Assembly (NCBI GenBank): GCA_047518105.1
Contig: JAKZRQ010000279.1
Coordinates: forward strand, 1 to 7,139
DNA length: 7,139 nucleotides
Reading direction: 5' to 3'
Source of the DNA: VXYL01 sp047518105
Lineage (GTDB): Bacteria; Pseudomonadota; Gammaproteobacteria; Pseudomonadales; Azotimanducaceae
Shown piece after piece: positions 1-6,421 of the stretch. The notes below the pieces were generated by a model. It made no database searches. It was not told the origin of the DNA and worked only from the letters and a program-made list of their open reading frames with translations. The position numbers and the translations under genes were made by a program. Every line of letters begins with the position of its first letter. The first letter of the stretch is position 1.

Positions 1-2
1 AC

Positions 3-59
3 CTTTCCGTCTCCAGCGTCCACCGCCACATCCTCAACGGGCTCAACGGACGCCTCTGA
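3..59 (+). CDS. C-terminal end of a gene cut by the window edge, HTH-like tail
   Basis: The third frame is open from the window edge to a TGA at 57-59 and encodes 18 residues ending LNGLNGRL. The stretch SVSSVHRHI has the spacing and polarity of a helix-turn-helix recognition helix, so this may be the end of a small DNA-binding protein. The next reading frame on the same strand starts at or just after this stop, which fits a two-gene unit. With so few residues the family cannot be named. A chance open frame is the alternative. Confidence 0.3.
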   Translation, partial: LSVSSVHRHILNGLNGRL

Positions 60-340
60 AGACTTCCCCCGAGCGCCCCGTCAATCAACCGTACTTCGCA
101 ACCATCCCGTTTCGAGCGGTTATTCGTCCTATCCGCTTTGAACATGATTTGGACGATCAACTGTGTGCCAGACAGCATCAAATCATCAACGAAGTTGATG
201 GCATACCGGAAACTCAGTTTCTGATCTTCAGGGATCAAGAACTCGTCGACCACATTATTGCGCGTCTTACGGTGGGACCCATCGTTCTGCAGACAGACGC
301 GACAACTATGAGCCAAGCTGAGACGAAGGTGGATGTCTCA
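56..340 (+). pseudogene. N-terminal part of an unidentified conserved-looking protein, cut by a transposase remnant
   Basis: The second frame is open through this stretch. It reads like a real soluble protein: an acidic helical part (LDDQLCARQHQIINEVDGIP), then alternating beta-like segments (GPIVLQTDATTMSQAETKVD, then SGDPMRIF). I do not recognise the family with certainty. No clear ATG is visible: candidates are a CTG at 56 overlapping the preceding stop, or a TTG at 149, so the true start is unsettled. The base composition is visibly lower in GC than the rest of the window, which suggests a different origin. From about residue 90 the frame continues, but the DNA there belongs to a transposase read in another frame, so the gene has lost its 3' part. 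The opposite strand is also open here and cannot be fully excluded. Confidence 0.4.
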
Positions 341-641
341 GGCGACCCGATGCGTATCTTTCGCCCGGGTCACAGCCCTTGCAGGATCGTGAACGCGAGA
401 CCCACGAGACGTTTGTGGCCGCTCGGCGCCAGCATGCCGCGGTCGAGTCGTGCATCAATAATCTGGAGCACCGGGGCTTGGATCGGATCCGCACCTACGG
501 CGCGGCCGGGTTCGAGCGTACGGTCGCGCTGTCGGTTGTGGCGTACACCTGCATCGGCTGGGATTGATTTTACAGCGTCGAGAAAGAGAGCGTTTGGTTC
601 GCCAATCGCGTCGGCGTCGCCGATTGCGCTTGGCGGCGTAA
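340..641 (+). pseudogene. ISNCY-type transposase, C-terminal remnant with a frameshift
   Basis: The first frame carries the typical C-terminal block of this transposase group: QHAAVESCINNLEHRGLDRI, then YGAAGFERTVALSVVAY, ending at a TGA at 565-567. The family normally continues with NLHRLGLLLQ and an Arg-rich tail. That continuation is present in the third frame from 549 (LHRLGLILQRRERERL, then a run of arginines) to a TAA at 639-641. One base is therefore missing near 545-549, where tacacctgcat would be expected to read tacaacctgcat. All of the protein upstream of the final ~100 residues, including most of the DDE catalytic domain, is absent. This is a dead fragment and its left boundary is approximate. 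Confidence 0.75.
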
Positions 642-827
642 TCGGCGCAGATCAGCTACGGGACGGCGCTGTACATACAATCAGTTTTCTTCGTCCTTGT
701 CGTCGGACTACTCAATTAGGCGTCCACCTAACGAAGTTCAGGCTGCACCCATTTTGTCTCGGCAATATAGACGGAAACGAGCCACTGGACCGGCTTGTTG
801 CGGAGTCCCGCGACAAAATCGGTCCCG
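642..827. other. Stretch without a recognisable gene
   Basis: The open frames here give low-complexity or unfamiliar translations on both strands, and I recognise no protein. The first part probably holds the outer end of the ISNCY-type element, but I could not pick out a terminal inverted repeat without its partner. Confidence 0.4.
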
Positions 828-841
828 GGGGCTGAAGCCCC
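828..841. repeat. Perfect palindrome GGGGCTGAAGCCCC
   Basis: Six-base arms (GGGGCT and AGCCCC) flank GA, and the motif overlaps the stop codon of the truncated minus-strand ORF at 841-1023. Similar G-rich palindromes with a GAA or TTC centre occur as dispersed intergenic repeats in several GC-rich bacterial groups. No T run follows on either strand, so an intrinsic terminator is less likely than a REP-like repeat or a transcript-end hairpin. Confidence 0.55.
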
Positions 842-1023
842 TACTCCGGCTGGTCATCGTCCAGGAGAGCTACAACCTTCCGAAACGCGCGTATGTCTCC
901 ATAGCCGACCGGTAGGAAATAGAGCGGCGGTTTGTCACCGTCCTCTTGCATCCGAACCAGCACCTCGGCTTTGGCGCCGCGGTGTCTTCTTTCCGCCTGG
1001 TGCGGCGCATTCTCATTCAGCAT
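841..1023 (-). pseudogene. Truncated thioesterase / alpha-beta hydrolase N-terminus
   Basis: 60 codons starting at an ATG that overlaps the stop of the upstream phospholipase gene (ATGCTGA), so translation is probably coupled. The C-terminal part, GDKPPLYFLPVGYGDIRAFR then VVALLDDDQP, resembles the opening of thioesterase domains associated with non-ribosomal peptide and polyketide synthases, in which PPLF, a glycine-rich oxyanion loop, FRDLAR and the DQP segment occur in this order. Those domains run to about 230-280 residues. Here the frame stops right after DQPE, at the GGGGCTGAAGCCCC palindrome, before any GxSxG nucleophile motif. It therefore cannot be a working enzyme. It could still be expressed as a small protein. 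The family call is from pattern only; the overlap and stop are directly seen. Confidence 0.55.
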
Positions 1024-3308
1024 GACGGCGAATCCTCGGGGACGGCTGCCTTTCTCCAGGCGCCGATCGCGGCCACACCGTAGCGGTAACCAATCTCAAC
1101 CGCTTTGTCGGCGATGCTGAAATCCAGGTATTCAAACTGTTCCACCGGCGGCCTGAGATACAGGTCGGCGAAGTCATTCTCGATCAGTTTCCGGTGATTG
1201 TAAACGCTTCCCAGCGCACTGGCGCGGTGCAGAACCGTGACCATGCTCGGCATCTTGATCTGCTTGGCCAAGGGGTTGATCCGGTTCAATGCGATCCGCC
1301 AGCCGGACGGGCTTTCCAGCCGGGTAGCGCGAATGTCCAGATTCACGGGCGCGACCACATCCACGGCGATGACCGTGCCTGTCTGAATTTCCTCACGCAT
1401 CACATCTATCGGCAGGCTGTTCAACAGGCAGCCGTCGTAGAGCAGGTCGCCTTCGTCAACCACGGGAGAAACGATGCCCGGAATACTGCCGCTGGCCCGC
1501 ACGGCGCGCCACAGCGGTCCGGTTCGGTGCACCACCATTTTGGCGCGGGTCAGGTTGCTGGAGACACAAAAAAACGGCATCCGGATATCTTCGATGTGGG
1601 TGTCGCCGAAAAGAGCCTTCAAGCAGCGATCGAACCTCCGGCCGCGGGTCAGTGAAACGAATGGAAACGTGTAGTCGTTGAACCTCCTGCCGCTCCGCGA
1701 GTTGAACGCGGCAACCGTCTCATCCAGGTCCTCGGAGAAGGCGTATCCCGCCGCGATGATGGCGCCCATGCTGACCCCGCCGATGACATCCACGGGGAGC
1801 CCCGCCTGGCGAATGGCCCGTATGATCCCGGCATGGGCGAAGCCCCGAGAGCCGCCGCCGCTCAGGACAACGCCGATTTCGCGCCGCAAGACGTACCGGG
1901 CGATACGGTCAAGGTCGTCCTGGTCGTCGGCGCGTATATGAAAATGCCGGTCGACATGACGTTCACTCAACCAGCGCGGGGTGCCCCGAGGTCTGAGTGC
2001 GCCGGAAGGATGGAGCAGGATGAGTGTCTTGCGCAACTTGGCGCGTCGGGACTCTTCGTGGCGAAGCGTTTCCACTTCCACCTCAGTCAGGTTCGGCGCA
2101 GCCGCGGCAGTGCCCAAAGAAATGAATTCATCCGCTTGCCGGATGCCGAGCCGGGTCCAGTGGGTCAGACTGGAATCGGCGACGTAGATCACATACCTGA
2201 AGCGTGTCTCTTGCTGGTTGAGCCAGGCGCGAAGGCGGAGGTCCTCGGGGCTGCCTTCCACCGCTTGCGCGATACCGGCGACGCCCAGCAGCATATCTGT
2301 TCGGGCACTCGTGATGAGCAGGCACGTCGCGTGACGGGACAGCGATTCGGAAAAGCGCCGGGCGAACTCCTCCAAGGGCGCGCCGTCGCCGGCCGGGATG
2401 AGAAGAAGGTTGGTGCTCAGACGTTCCGAGGGCGTCTCGTGGATGACGCCGCGACGCCGTATGGACAAGAGCCCCGCGAGCCACTGGTTCAGCTTTGGAT
2501 ACCGCGCGGCCAGCTCGTGAAAGTTGTCGCGTGAAAATTCAAGAAGGACTGAATCGCGGGCCGCCACCACCGTGGGCGCCTGAATCCCATCGGTGAAGAC
2601 TCCCCCTTCCCCGACGGTCTCTCCCTGAGTGATTTCGTCGACGACCCTTTCCCCGTCCGCGTCGTTCCCGGCCAGTTCCTGAAGGCGGCCGCTGACCACG
2701 ACGAACAGTCCGTCCGATGATTCGCCCCGGCGGAACAAGGCATCCTCACGCGCGACCTGCCGCCAAGTCAACCGCTGCTCGATGTCGGCCAGGGTGTCTT
2801 CGGTCAGGTCGCCGAACATGTTCTGCAGCACCTCGACCATCTCTGTACGGTAGAACCGAGGCGTGAAGACTTTCCGTAACTTTTCGGTAACGTCGGGACG
2901 GGTGGCGAGGTAGCGGTCGAACCCGTCCTTCGCCAGCTTGACGAGGCGCGCGGCCTTGACGCACCGGACCGCGACTGCGCCGTGGTTGTCGGTAAGTGTC
3001 CGCATCTCGCTGATGGCATCGCCGGGGAGGATTGCCCTCAGAGCCCGCGCGTCGTCGTCGACCGTGCGGTCCTGATCTCCCGACGCATGGATCACCTCGA
3101 GGCGGCCGGAAGCGACAAAGTAGAGAGCATCGCCTCGTTCTCCATCGAGAAGCAGAACTTCATGCTCGTCGAGCGTGACCCATTCGAGCTCCGGACCCAG
3201 ACCATCCAGGCTCGAACGTTCGACGGACCGCAGGAGGGGACTGTCCGCAATGACCCGAACAGGATCCCCGGCCGTCAGGCTGTCACGCGCTGCACGGTCT
3301 GTTGCCAT
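1017..3308 (-). CDS. NTE-type patatin-like phospholipase with two cNMP-binding-like domains
   Basis: 763 aa with no signal peptide or membrane segment. Order: cyclic-nucleotide-binding-like domain 1 (about 22-140), domain 2 (about 160-280), a linker domain (about 297-440) and a patatin domain (about 478-650). The patatin domain shows the oxyanion motif GGGSRG (484-489), the nucleophile elbow GVSMG with Ser513, and YDGCLLNSLP with Asp625, the expected Ser-Asp dyad. The linker (NLLLIPAGDGAPLEEFARRF, SLTHWTRLGIRQADE) matches the layout of neuropathy target esterase / yeast Nte1, not RssA, which has only the patatin domain. Family members hydrolyse lysophospholipids and phosphatidylcholine at membranes. 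Neither nucleotide-binding domain has the Arg of the phosphate-binding cassette (GDAISEM...HGAVAV; GETVGEG...APTVVA), so cAMP or cGMP control is doubtful. It lies 90 bp downstream of the GPP34 gene and overlaps the small ORF after it. ATG start with an upstream GGGAGG. Confidence 0.93.
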   Translation of the reverse strand: MATDRAARDSLTAGDPVRVIADSPLLRSVERSSLDGLGPELEWVTLDEHEVLLLDGERGDALYFVASGRLEVIHASGDQDRTVDDDARALRAILPGDAISEMRTLTDNHGAVAVRCVKAARLVKLAKDGFDRYLATRPDVTEKLRKVFTPRFYRTEMVEVLQNMFGDLTEDTLADIEQRLTWRQVAREDALFRRGESSDGLFVVVSGRLQELAGNDADGERVVDEITQGETVGEGGVFTDGIQAPTVVAARDSVLLEFSRDNFHELAARYPKLNQWLAGLLSIRRRGVIHETPSERLSTNLLLIPAGDGAPLEEFARRFSESLSRHATCLLITSARTDMLLGVAGIAQAVEGSPEDLRLRAWLNQQETRFRYVIYVADSSLTHWTRLGIRQADEFISLGTAAAAPNLTEVEVETLRHEESRRAKLRKTLILLHPSGALRPRGTPRWLSERHVDRHFHIRADDQDDLDRIARYVLRREIGVVLSGGGSRGFAHAGIIRAIRQAGLPVDVIGGVSMGAIIAAGYAFSEDLDETVAAFNSRSGRRFNDYTFPFVSLTRGRRFDRCLKALFGDTHIEDIRMPFFCVSSNLTRAKMVVHRTGPLWRAVRASGSIPGIVSPVVDEGDLLYDGCLLNSLPIDVMREEIQTGTVIAVDVVAPVNLDIRATRLESPSGWRIALNRINPLAKQIKMPSMVTVLHRASALGSVYNHRKLIENDFADLYLRPPVEQFEYLDFSIADKAVEIGYRYGVAAIGAWRKAAVPEDSPSC

Positions 3309-3320
3309 CGAGATAGTCTA

Positions 3321-3326
3321 CCTCCC
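3321..3326 (-). promoter_or_regulatory. Ribosome binding site of the NTE-like gene
   Basis: GGGAGG on the minus strand, 12 bases before the ATG at 3308. The spacing is longer than ideal, but no better start lies closer, and the protein family alignment agrees with this start. Confidence 0.6.
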
Positions 3327-3398
3327 TTGGAACAGTCCGGATGGAACTGCATGGCGACTCACGAGAATTGCAACGAGCATGGTGGCCGTCATCCGGCC

Positions 3399-4076
3399 TC
3401 AGGCAAGCGGGTGCGCCATCGACTGTGTGTTCGAGCGTTCAATTTCGATGATCGCGCCGGCTATTTCTCTTCCGATGAGGTCCAACTTGCGAAGTATTTC
3501 AATACGGGGCGTGATCCGCTCCAGCTTCTCTTCATCGAAGAAGTCCGGCAGGATACTGCATGCGTCGAAGAGAGAGATGAGGGCCACGTCTCTGGGATGG
3601 GGAATGTCGTCGGAGAACAACACGTCCGTCAAACGCGTCTTGACCTCGCGTTTGGTCTTGCGGTCGACTACGAAATAGCGCGGGGATCGGAAAACCCACA
3701 GGTGCTGGATCGTCTCCTGCAGCAGTTTTCTTTCCTCCCGCTTCAGAATGCCTTGCTCTACCAAGCTGGCCAGCGCCTGCTCCTGGATCGTAGCCGTTAA
3801 CTCCACGGACAGTGTCTCGATCCACGTCCTGGCGTTTTTGGTCTCCTCGCTGCCCGCGATTCGTTCCAGCACCTGGTCGAGCGAGGGACTGCCCGTCGGT
3901 GCACGGTCGATAACCATCAGCCGCTCGAAATCGGTGTCGATCCGGTCGGCCAACGCCAACTCCATCATCACGGAGCCCGTCAGGGCGTGCTCCAGTGTGT
4001 TCTTTCCGACGGACAGGAAAACGCCTTCCTCGTCATCCAGCAGAAGCAGCACGACTTCTTCCGGAAATGTCAGCAT
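3399..4076 (-). CDS. GPP34 (GOLPH3-like) family protein
   Basis: 225 aa from the ATG at 4076, which has a GGAG eight bases upstream. A TTG 23 codons further up is also in frame, but its extension shows no family similarity. The protein opens with the family signature MLTFPEEVVLLLLDDEEG, followed by LEHALTGSVMMELALADRID, a long helical part with QALASLVEQGILKREE, a hairpin region (LWVFRSPRYFVVDRKTKREV) and C-terminal helices. In eukaryotes GOLPH3 binds PI4P and retains glycosyltransferases in the Golgi; bacterial members are widespread and mostly uncharacterised. Aligning human SFWNDCISSGLRG with SVGKNTLEHALTG here, the PI4P-contacting Trp and Arg fall on Gly24 and Thr33, so PI4P binding of the human kind is not expected. 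It is first of a minus-strand cluster followed by the NTE-like phospholipase, suggesting a membrane-lipid role. Confidence 0.88.
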   Translation of the reverse strand: MLTFPEEVVLLLLDDEEGVFLSVGKNTLEHALTGSVMMELALADRIDTDFERLMVIDRAPTGSPSLDQVLERIAGSEETKNARTWIETLSVELTATIQEQALASLVEQGILKREERKLLQETIQHLWVFRSPRYFVVDRKTKREVKTRLTDVLFSDDIPHPRDVALISLFDACSILPDFFDEEKLERITPRIEILRKLDLIGREIAGAIIEIERSNTQSMAHPLA

Positions 4077-4084
4077 GGGATGGA

Positions 4085-4088
4085 CTCC
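4085..4088 (-). promoter_or_regulatory. Ribosome binding site that decides the GPP34 start
   Basis: GGAG on the minus strand with an 8-base spacer to the ATG at 4076. It favours this start over the upstream in-frame TTG at 4145. Confidence 0.6.
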
Positions 4089-4414
4089 GTCGATCGGAAA
4101 CCGGTTCGCGGCCGGGGAATCAATGCCCGTCTCGCCGTTCCGCAAGCATTGCTATCGCGAGTAAAATGGCGCGGCATGTCGGGAAGGTCCGGAGGCCGGT
4201 CGATGTTCCTCGACCCCCCGTTGCACGGTTCCATGCGGAACAGACGTCGACCATCATTCATGCTTCCCTGTCGCTTCTTCACCGATGACCCAGGCGTATC
4301 CGCACGCACCCTCCTGAACCGCGCCGGGAATTCCGGAGCCTGATTTGTGTGAGTCACGCGGCCATGGCCGTGTGTTCCCAACGACGATTGTACGCCGCTT
4401 CGGCCTCGGCCGGT
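4089..4414. other. Intergenic stretch upstream of the GPP34 gene, no gene recognised
   Basis: Neither strand yields a recognisable protein. A minus-strand promoter for the GPP34 / phospholipase cluster should lie here, but I found no convincing -35/-10 pair. A forward 40-codon frame starting MARHVGKVRRPVD (ATG near 4166, ending 4288) exists, without any familiar motif. A short minus-strand frame (about 4354-4417, ending EHTAMAA then stop) may be part of the transposase fragment to its right, out of frame. Confidence 0.35.
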
Positions 4415-4548
4415 GGCTGCCTCGGTCAGGGCAACGCCGTCTTGGATATGGGGACGCAGGGCCTCGAACCGGCGTAACGCCGCATCGCGCTCGGCTTGCG
4501 CCAACGTGGTGAGGCTGTCCGTTGGGGGATCGTTGTGCGGACGCTCGG
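4415..4548 (-). pseudogene. N-terminal fragment of an HTH integrase-type transposase
   Basis: The minus-strand frame ending just inside the IS6 repeat encodes AERDAALRRFEALRPHIQDG then VALTEAA. This resembles the start of rve/Mu-type transposases, whose N-terminal helix-turn-helix reads AERDxALxRxxxLRPHLEDGVPLxxAA before RTAQRW. The expected second helix and the integrase core are missing, and the frame becomes unlike the family after VALTEAA. Its upstream end runs directly into the IS6 inverted repeat at 4549, which suggests that the IS6 element inserted into, or recombined with, the first codons of this gene. The family assignment is tentative. Confidence 0.45.
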
Positions 4549-4562
4549 GGCTCTGTTGCAAA
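4549..4562. repeat. IS6-family terminal inverted repeat
   Basis: GGCTCTGTTGCAAA is the classic outer end of IS6-family elements. It lies about 155 bases beyond the stop codon of the IS6 transposase, pointing inward, as expected for the 3' end of the element. No matching copy is seen on the other side of the transposase. Confidence 0.85.
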
Positions 4563-4718
4563 CTTGACGAAGGGGTGAGGTGGCCAAGCTGGGGACGGTG
4601 TTCGCCTTACGTTTGTGCGCTGGCCAGACAGTCCTGTAGCAACACCATGGCTTCGGTCAAGGCGCACGGTCCGACGCCGAAGGCGCGCTCGACGGTCCTG
4701 GCCTCACCGACGATGCCG

Positions 4719-5285
4719 CTAGAGGGCGAACGCCCCAGCTTGGCCCTTGCGCAGCGCGCGCATGACCTCGAAGCCCTTGATGGTGGCGTAGGCCGTCTTC
4801 GGCGTCTTGAAGCCGCGCACGGGTCGGATCAGCAGCTTGAGCTTGCCGTGGTCGGCCTCGACGACGTTGTTGAGATACTTCACCTGTCGGTGCCTCGTCT
4901 CTTCCGGGCACTTACCCTCGGCTTTCAGCTCGGCGATGGCGACGGCATAGGTAGGCGCCTTGCCAGTGTTCAGGACCTCGGGCTGTTCCCAATCCTTCAA
5001 CTCTTTCAGAGCCTTGCCGAGGAATCGCTTCGCCGCCTTGGTGTTCCGGGTCGCCGAGAGATAGAAATCGATCGTGTTCCCGAACTTGTCGACCGCGCGA
5101 TACAGATACGCCCACTTCCCACGGATCTTGACGTAGGTCTCGTCGATGCGCCAGCTCCGCGACCGCAGCAAGCGCCACTGCCAGCGCAGTCGTTTCTCGA
5201 TTTCCGGCGCGAATTGCTGAACCCAGCGGAAAATCGTCGAGTGGTCCGCCGCGACGCCGCGTTCGGTCATCATCGTCTCGAGATC
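4719..5285 (-). pseudogene. IS6-family transposase, N-terminally truncated and missing a catalytic Asp
   Basis: From the ATG at 5273 the frame gives 184 aa; homology (DLET) extends a few codons upstream to about 5285. Visible parts: the end of the HTH region (MMTERGVAADHSTIFRWVQQ), the first catalytic Asp in WRIDETYVKIRGKW (Asp44), YLYRAVDKFGNTIDFYL, and the catalytic Glu in KYLNNVVEADHGKLK (Glu139), then GFKTPKTAYATIKGFEVMRA. The second catalytic Asp, normally in NTDKAP, is Gly104 (NTGKAP; codon GGC at 4962-4964). Family length is about 230-240 aa, so around 50 N-terminal residues are gone. Truncation and active-site change each make transposition by this protein very unlikely. Confidence 0.92.
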
Positions 5286-5719
5286 GCCTCGGCGTCTGGG
5301 GTTACGAGGGCACGGTTGGCGTTGGCGAGGTCGGCCAGTGCGGTGCGGTCGGTGGCGCGGAGGTAGCGGTCCATGCGCTCGTCGTATGGGAAGACGGAGG
5401 TGGTTGCGCCGAGCTCCGCGCCCATGTTGGTGATGGTGGCCTTACCGGTGCAGCTGATGGAGCTTGCGCCGGGGCCGAAGTACTCGATAATTGCGTTGGT
5501 GCCGCCGGATACGGTGAGCTCGCCCGCGAGGCGGAGAATGACGTCCTTGGGGGCGGTCCAGCCGCTCATCTCGCCGGTCATGGCAGGGGCGTTTTCGACT
5601 TCGGGGTCGTAGTGGTTGGGGCTGTCCTCGTCAGCGACGTAGATGCAGTCGACGGGACACACATCCACACAAGCCGCGTCCTTAAGGTCGACGCACGGCT
5701 CTGCGATGATGTAGGTCAT
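5270..5719 (-). pseudogene. Chimeric ORF: ferredoxin N-terminus fused in frame to an internal aconitase fragment
   Basis: 149 codons. Residues 1-40 are the start of a 7Fe/8Fe-type ferredoxin: MTYIIAEPC with Cys9, Cys17, Cys21 and Cys25 in ACVDVCPVDC; the second cluster motif CIDCGxC and the rest are absent. From about residue 41 the sequence is an internal stretch of mitochondrial-type aconitase: PAMTGEMSGWTAPKDVI, GGTNAIIEYFGPGASSISCT, NMGAELGATTSVFPY, breaking off after LVTPDAE where the IS6 remnant begins. The aconitase piece of about 105 residues carries none of the cluster-ligand cysteines of the full enzyme. The start is convincing (GGAGG, 9-base spacer). Function is not expected: the ferredoxin part lacks half its ligands and the aconitase part is a single internal slice. 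It may still be translated. The fusion point (HYDPEVENAP, about 5600) is approximate. Confidence 0.85.
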
Positions 5720-5728
5720 TCTGCGGAA

Positions 5729-5733
5729 CCTCC
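5729..5733 (-). promoter_or_regulatory. Ribosome binding site of the ferredoxin fragment
   Basis: GGAGG on the minus strand, nine bases before the ATG at 5719. It shows that the genuine 5' end of a ferredoxin gene is preserved, although IS91-type sequence begins almost directly upstream, so the native promoter is probably lost. Confidence 0.7.
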
Positions 5734-5737
5734 TTAG

Positions 5738-6421
5738 ATGGTGGGGAACTTGCACAGCGACCACCTCGACTTCGAGCCCGGTGAGGCTTTCGATCAACTG
5801 GTCGGCGCCTCTATCCACTACCGGATCGCCATCGGGCCCAACGCCGACAGGAAGGCATTGACCTTGCGCCCCGTCCCGGTACGGCCCGAACCCTTCCCAT
5901 CCACCTTGCTCGCCGGGCAGCCGGGCTTTTCGCTCCACGCCGCCACCGTCTGCGAAGCCGCCCAACGCGACAAGCTCGAAAAGCTCTGTCGCCACATCGC
6001 ACGGCCCGCCATCGCCAACGAGCGGCTCTCGACCAACGATCGGGGACAAGTCATTTATCGGTTCAAGCAGCCGTTTCGCGACGGCTCCACCCACGTCGTC
6101 CTCGACCCACTCGCCTTCATCGCCCGCCTGGCGGCGATGGTCCCGCGTCCGCGATTGAACCTCACCCGGTTCCACGGCGTGTTCGCGCCGAATTGCAAGC
6201 ATCGTGAGTCCGTCGTGCCAAAACGCGAACCTCGCCACGAAAAGCCGGATAAGCCCCCTTGCCCCCATGACCTGGATGCAGCGCCTGAAACGCGCCTTCG
6301 CCATCGACATCGAGACCTGCCCCAAGTGCGGCGGCACGCTGCGAGTCATCGCCTGCATCGAAAATCCCGATGTCATCGCCACGATCCTCGAGCACATTCG
6401 TGTACGCGAGGCAGCCACAAC
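5738..6421 (+). pseudogene. IS91-type transposase, C-terminal part with a frameshift
   Basis: The second frame shows the conserved C-terminal region of the IS91-like Y2 transposase group: RIAIGPNADRKALTL, GFSLHAATVCEAAQRDKLEK, LCRHIARPAIANERLS, FRDGSTHVVLDPLAFIARLA, PRPRLNLTRFHGVFAPN. The normal continuation, LAPMTWMQRLKRAFAIDIET then CPKCGGTLRVIACIENPDVI with its zinc-ribbon-like CxxC, is in the third frame. The shift lies in the CCCCC run at 6254-6258: removing one C restores DKPLAPMTWM. The N-terminal half, including the HUH and zinc-binding regions, is absent. The usual RYI in the LCRYI segment is RHI here. Direct fusion to ferredoxin upstream DNA on the left and to DUF6285-type DNA on the right marks both ends as recombination points. 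Right end is approximate. Confidence 0.88.

Larger units (their letters stand above)
4549..5285 (-). mobile_element. IS6-family insertion sequence remnant, one end only
   Basis: The remnant runs from the 3' inverted repeat to the point where transposase homology stops (about 5285). The 5' end, roughly 50 transposase codons and the second inverted repeat, has been replaced by aconitase-derived DNA. Complete members are about 800 bp or slightly more. Confidence 0.8.

Noticed and set aside
1..340. Open reverse-strand frame through the same region (contains VVDEFLIPEDQKLSFRYAIN)
   Set aside because: It reads plausibly but has no clear start or ribosome binding site, and I recognise no family. 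The forward frame fits better with the adjacent stop and a gene order on one strand. Kept as an open alternative, not annotated.
1833..2534. 233-codon forward ORF
   Set aside because: Lies wholly antisense to the well-supported NTE-like gene and has no familiar motif; a shadow of high-GC coding DNA.
2982..3800. 272-codon forward ORF
   Set aside because: Antisense to the start of the phospholipase gene and to the GPP34 gene; composition follows the real genes.
1017..4076. Anti-phage (CBASS-like) system, because patatin phospholipases serve as effectors there
   Set aside because: No CD-NTase or other signalling enzyme is present, and the domain layout is that of NTE/Nte1, not of short CapV-type effectors.
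4149..4170. Forward promoter-like TTGCTA / TAAAAT pair
   Set aside because: The two boxes are only about seven bases apart, far from the usual 16-18.
4413..5366. 317-codon forward ORF
   Set aside because: Antisense to the IS6 transposase and the aconitase piece, both of which have clear family motifs on the minus strand.
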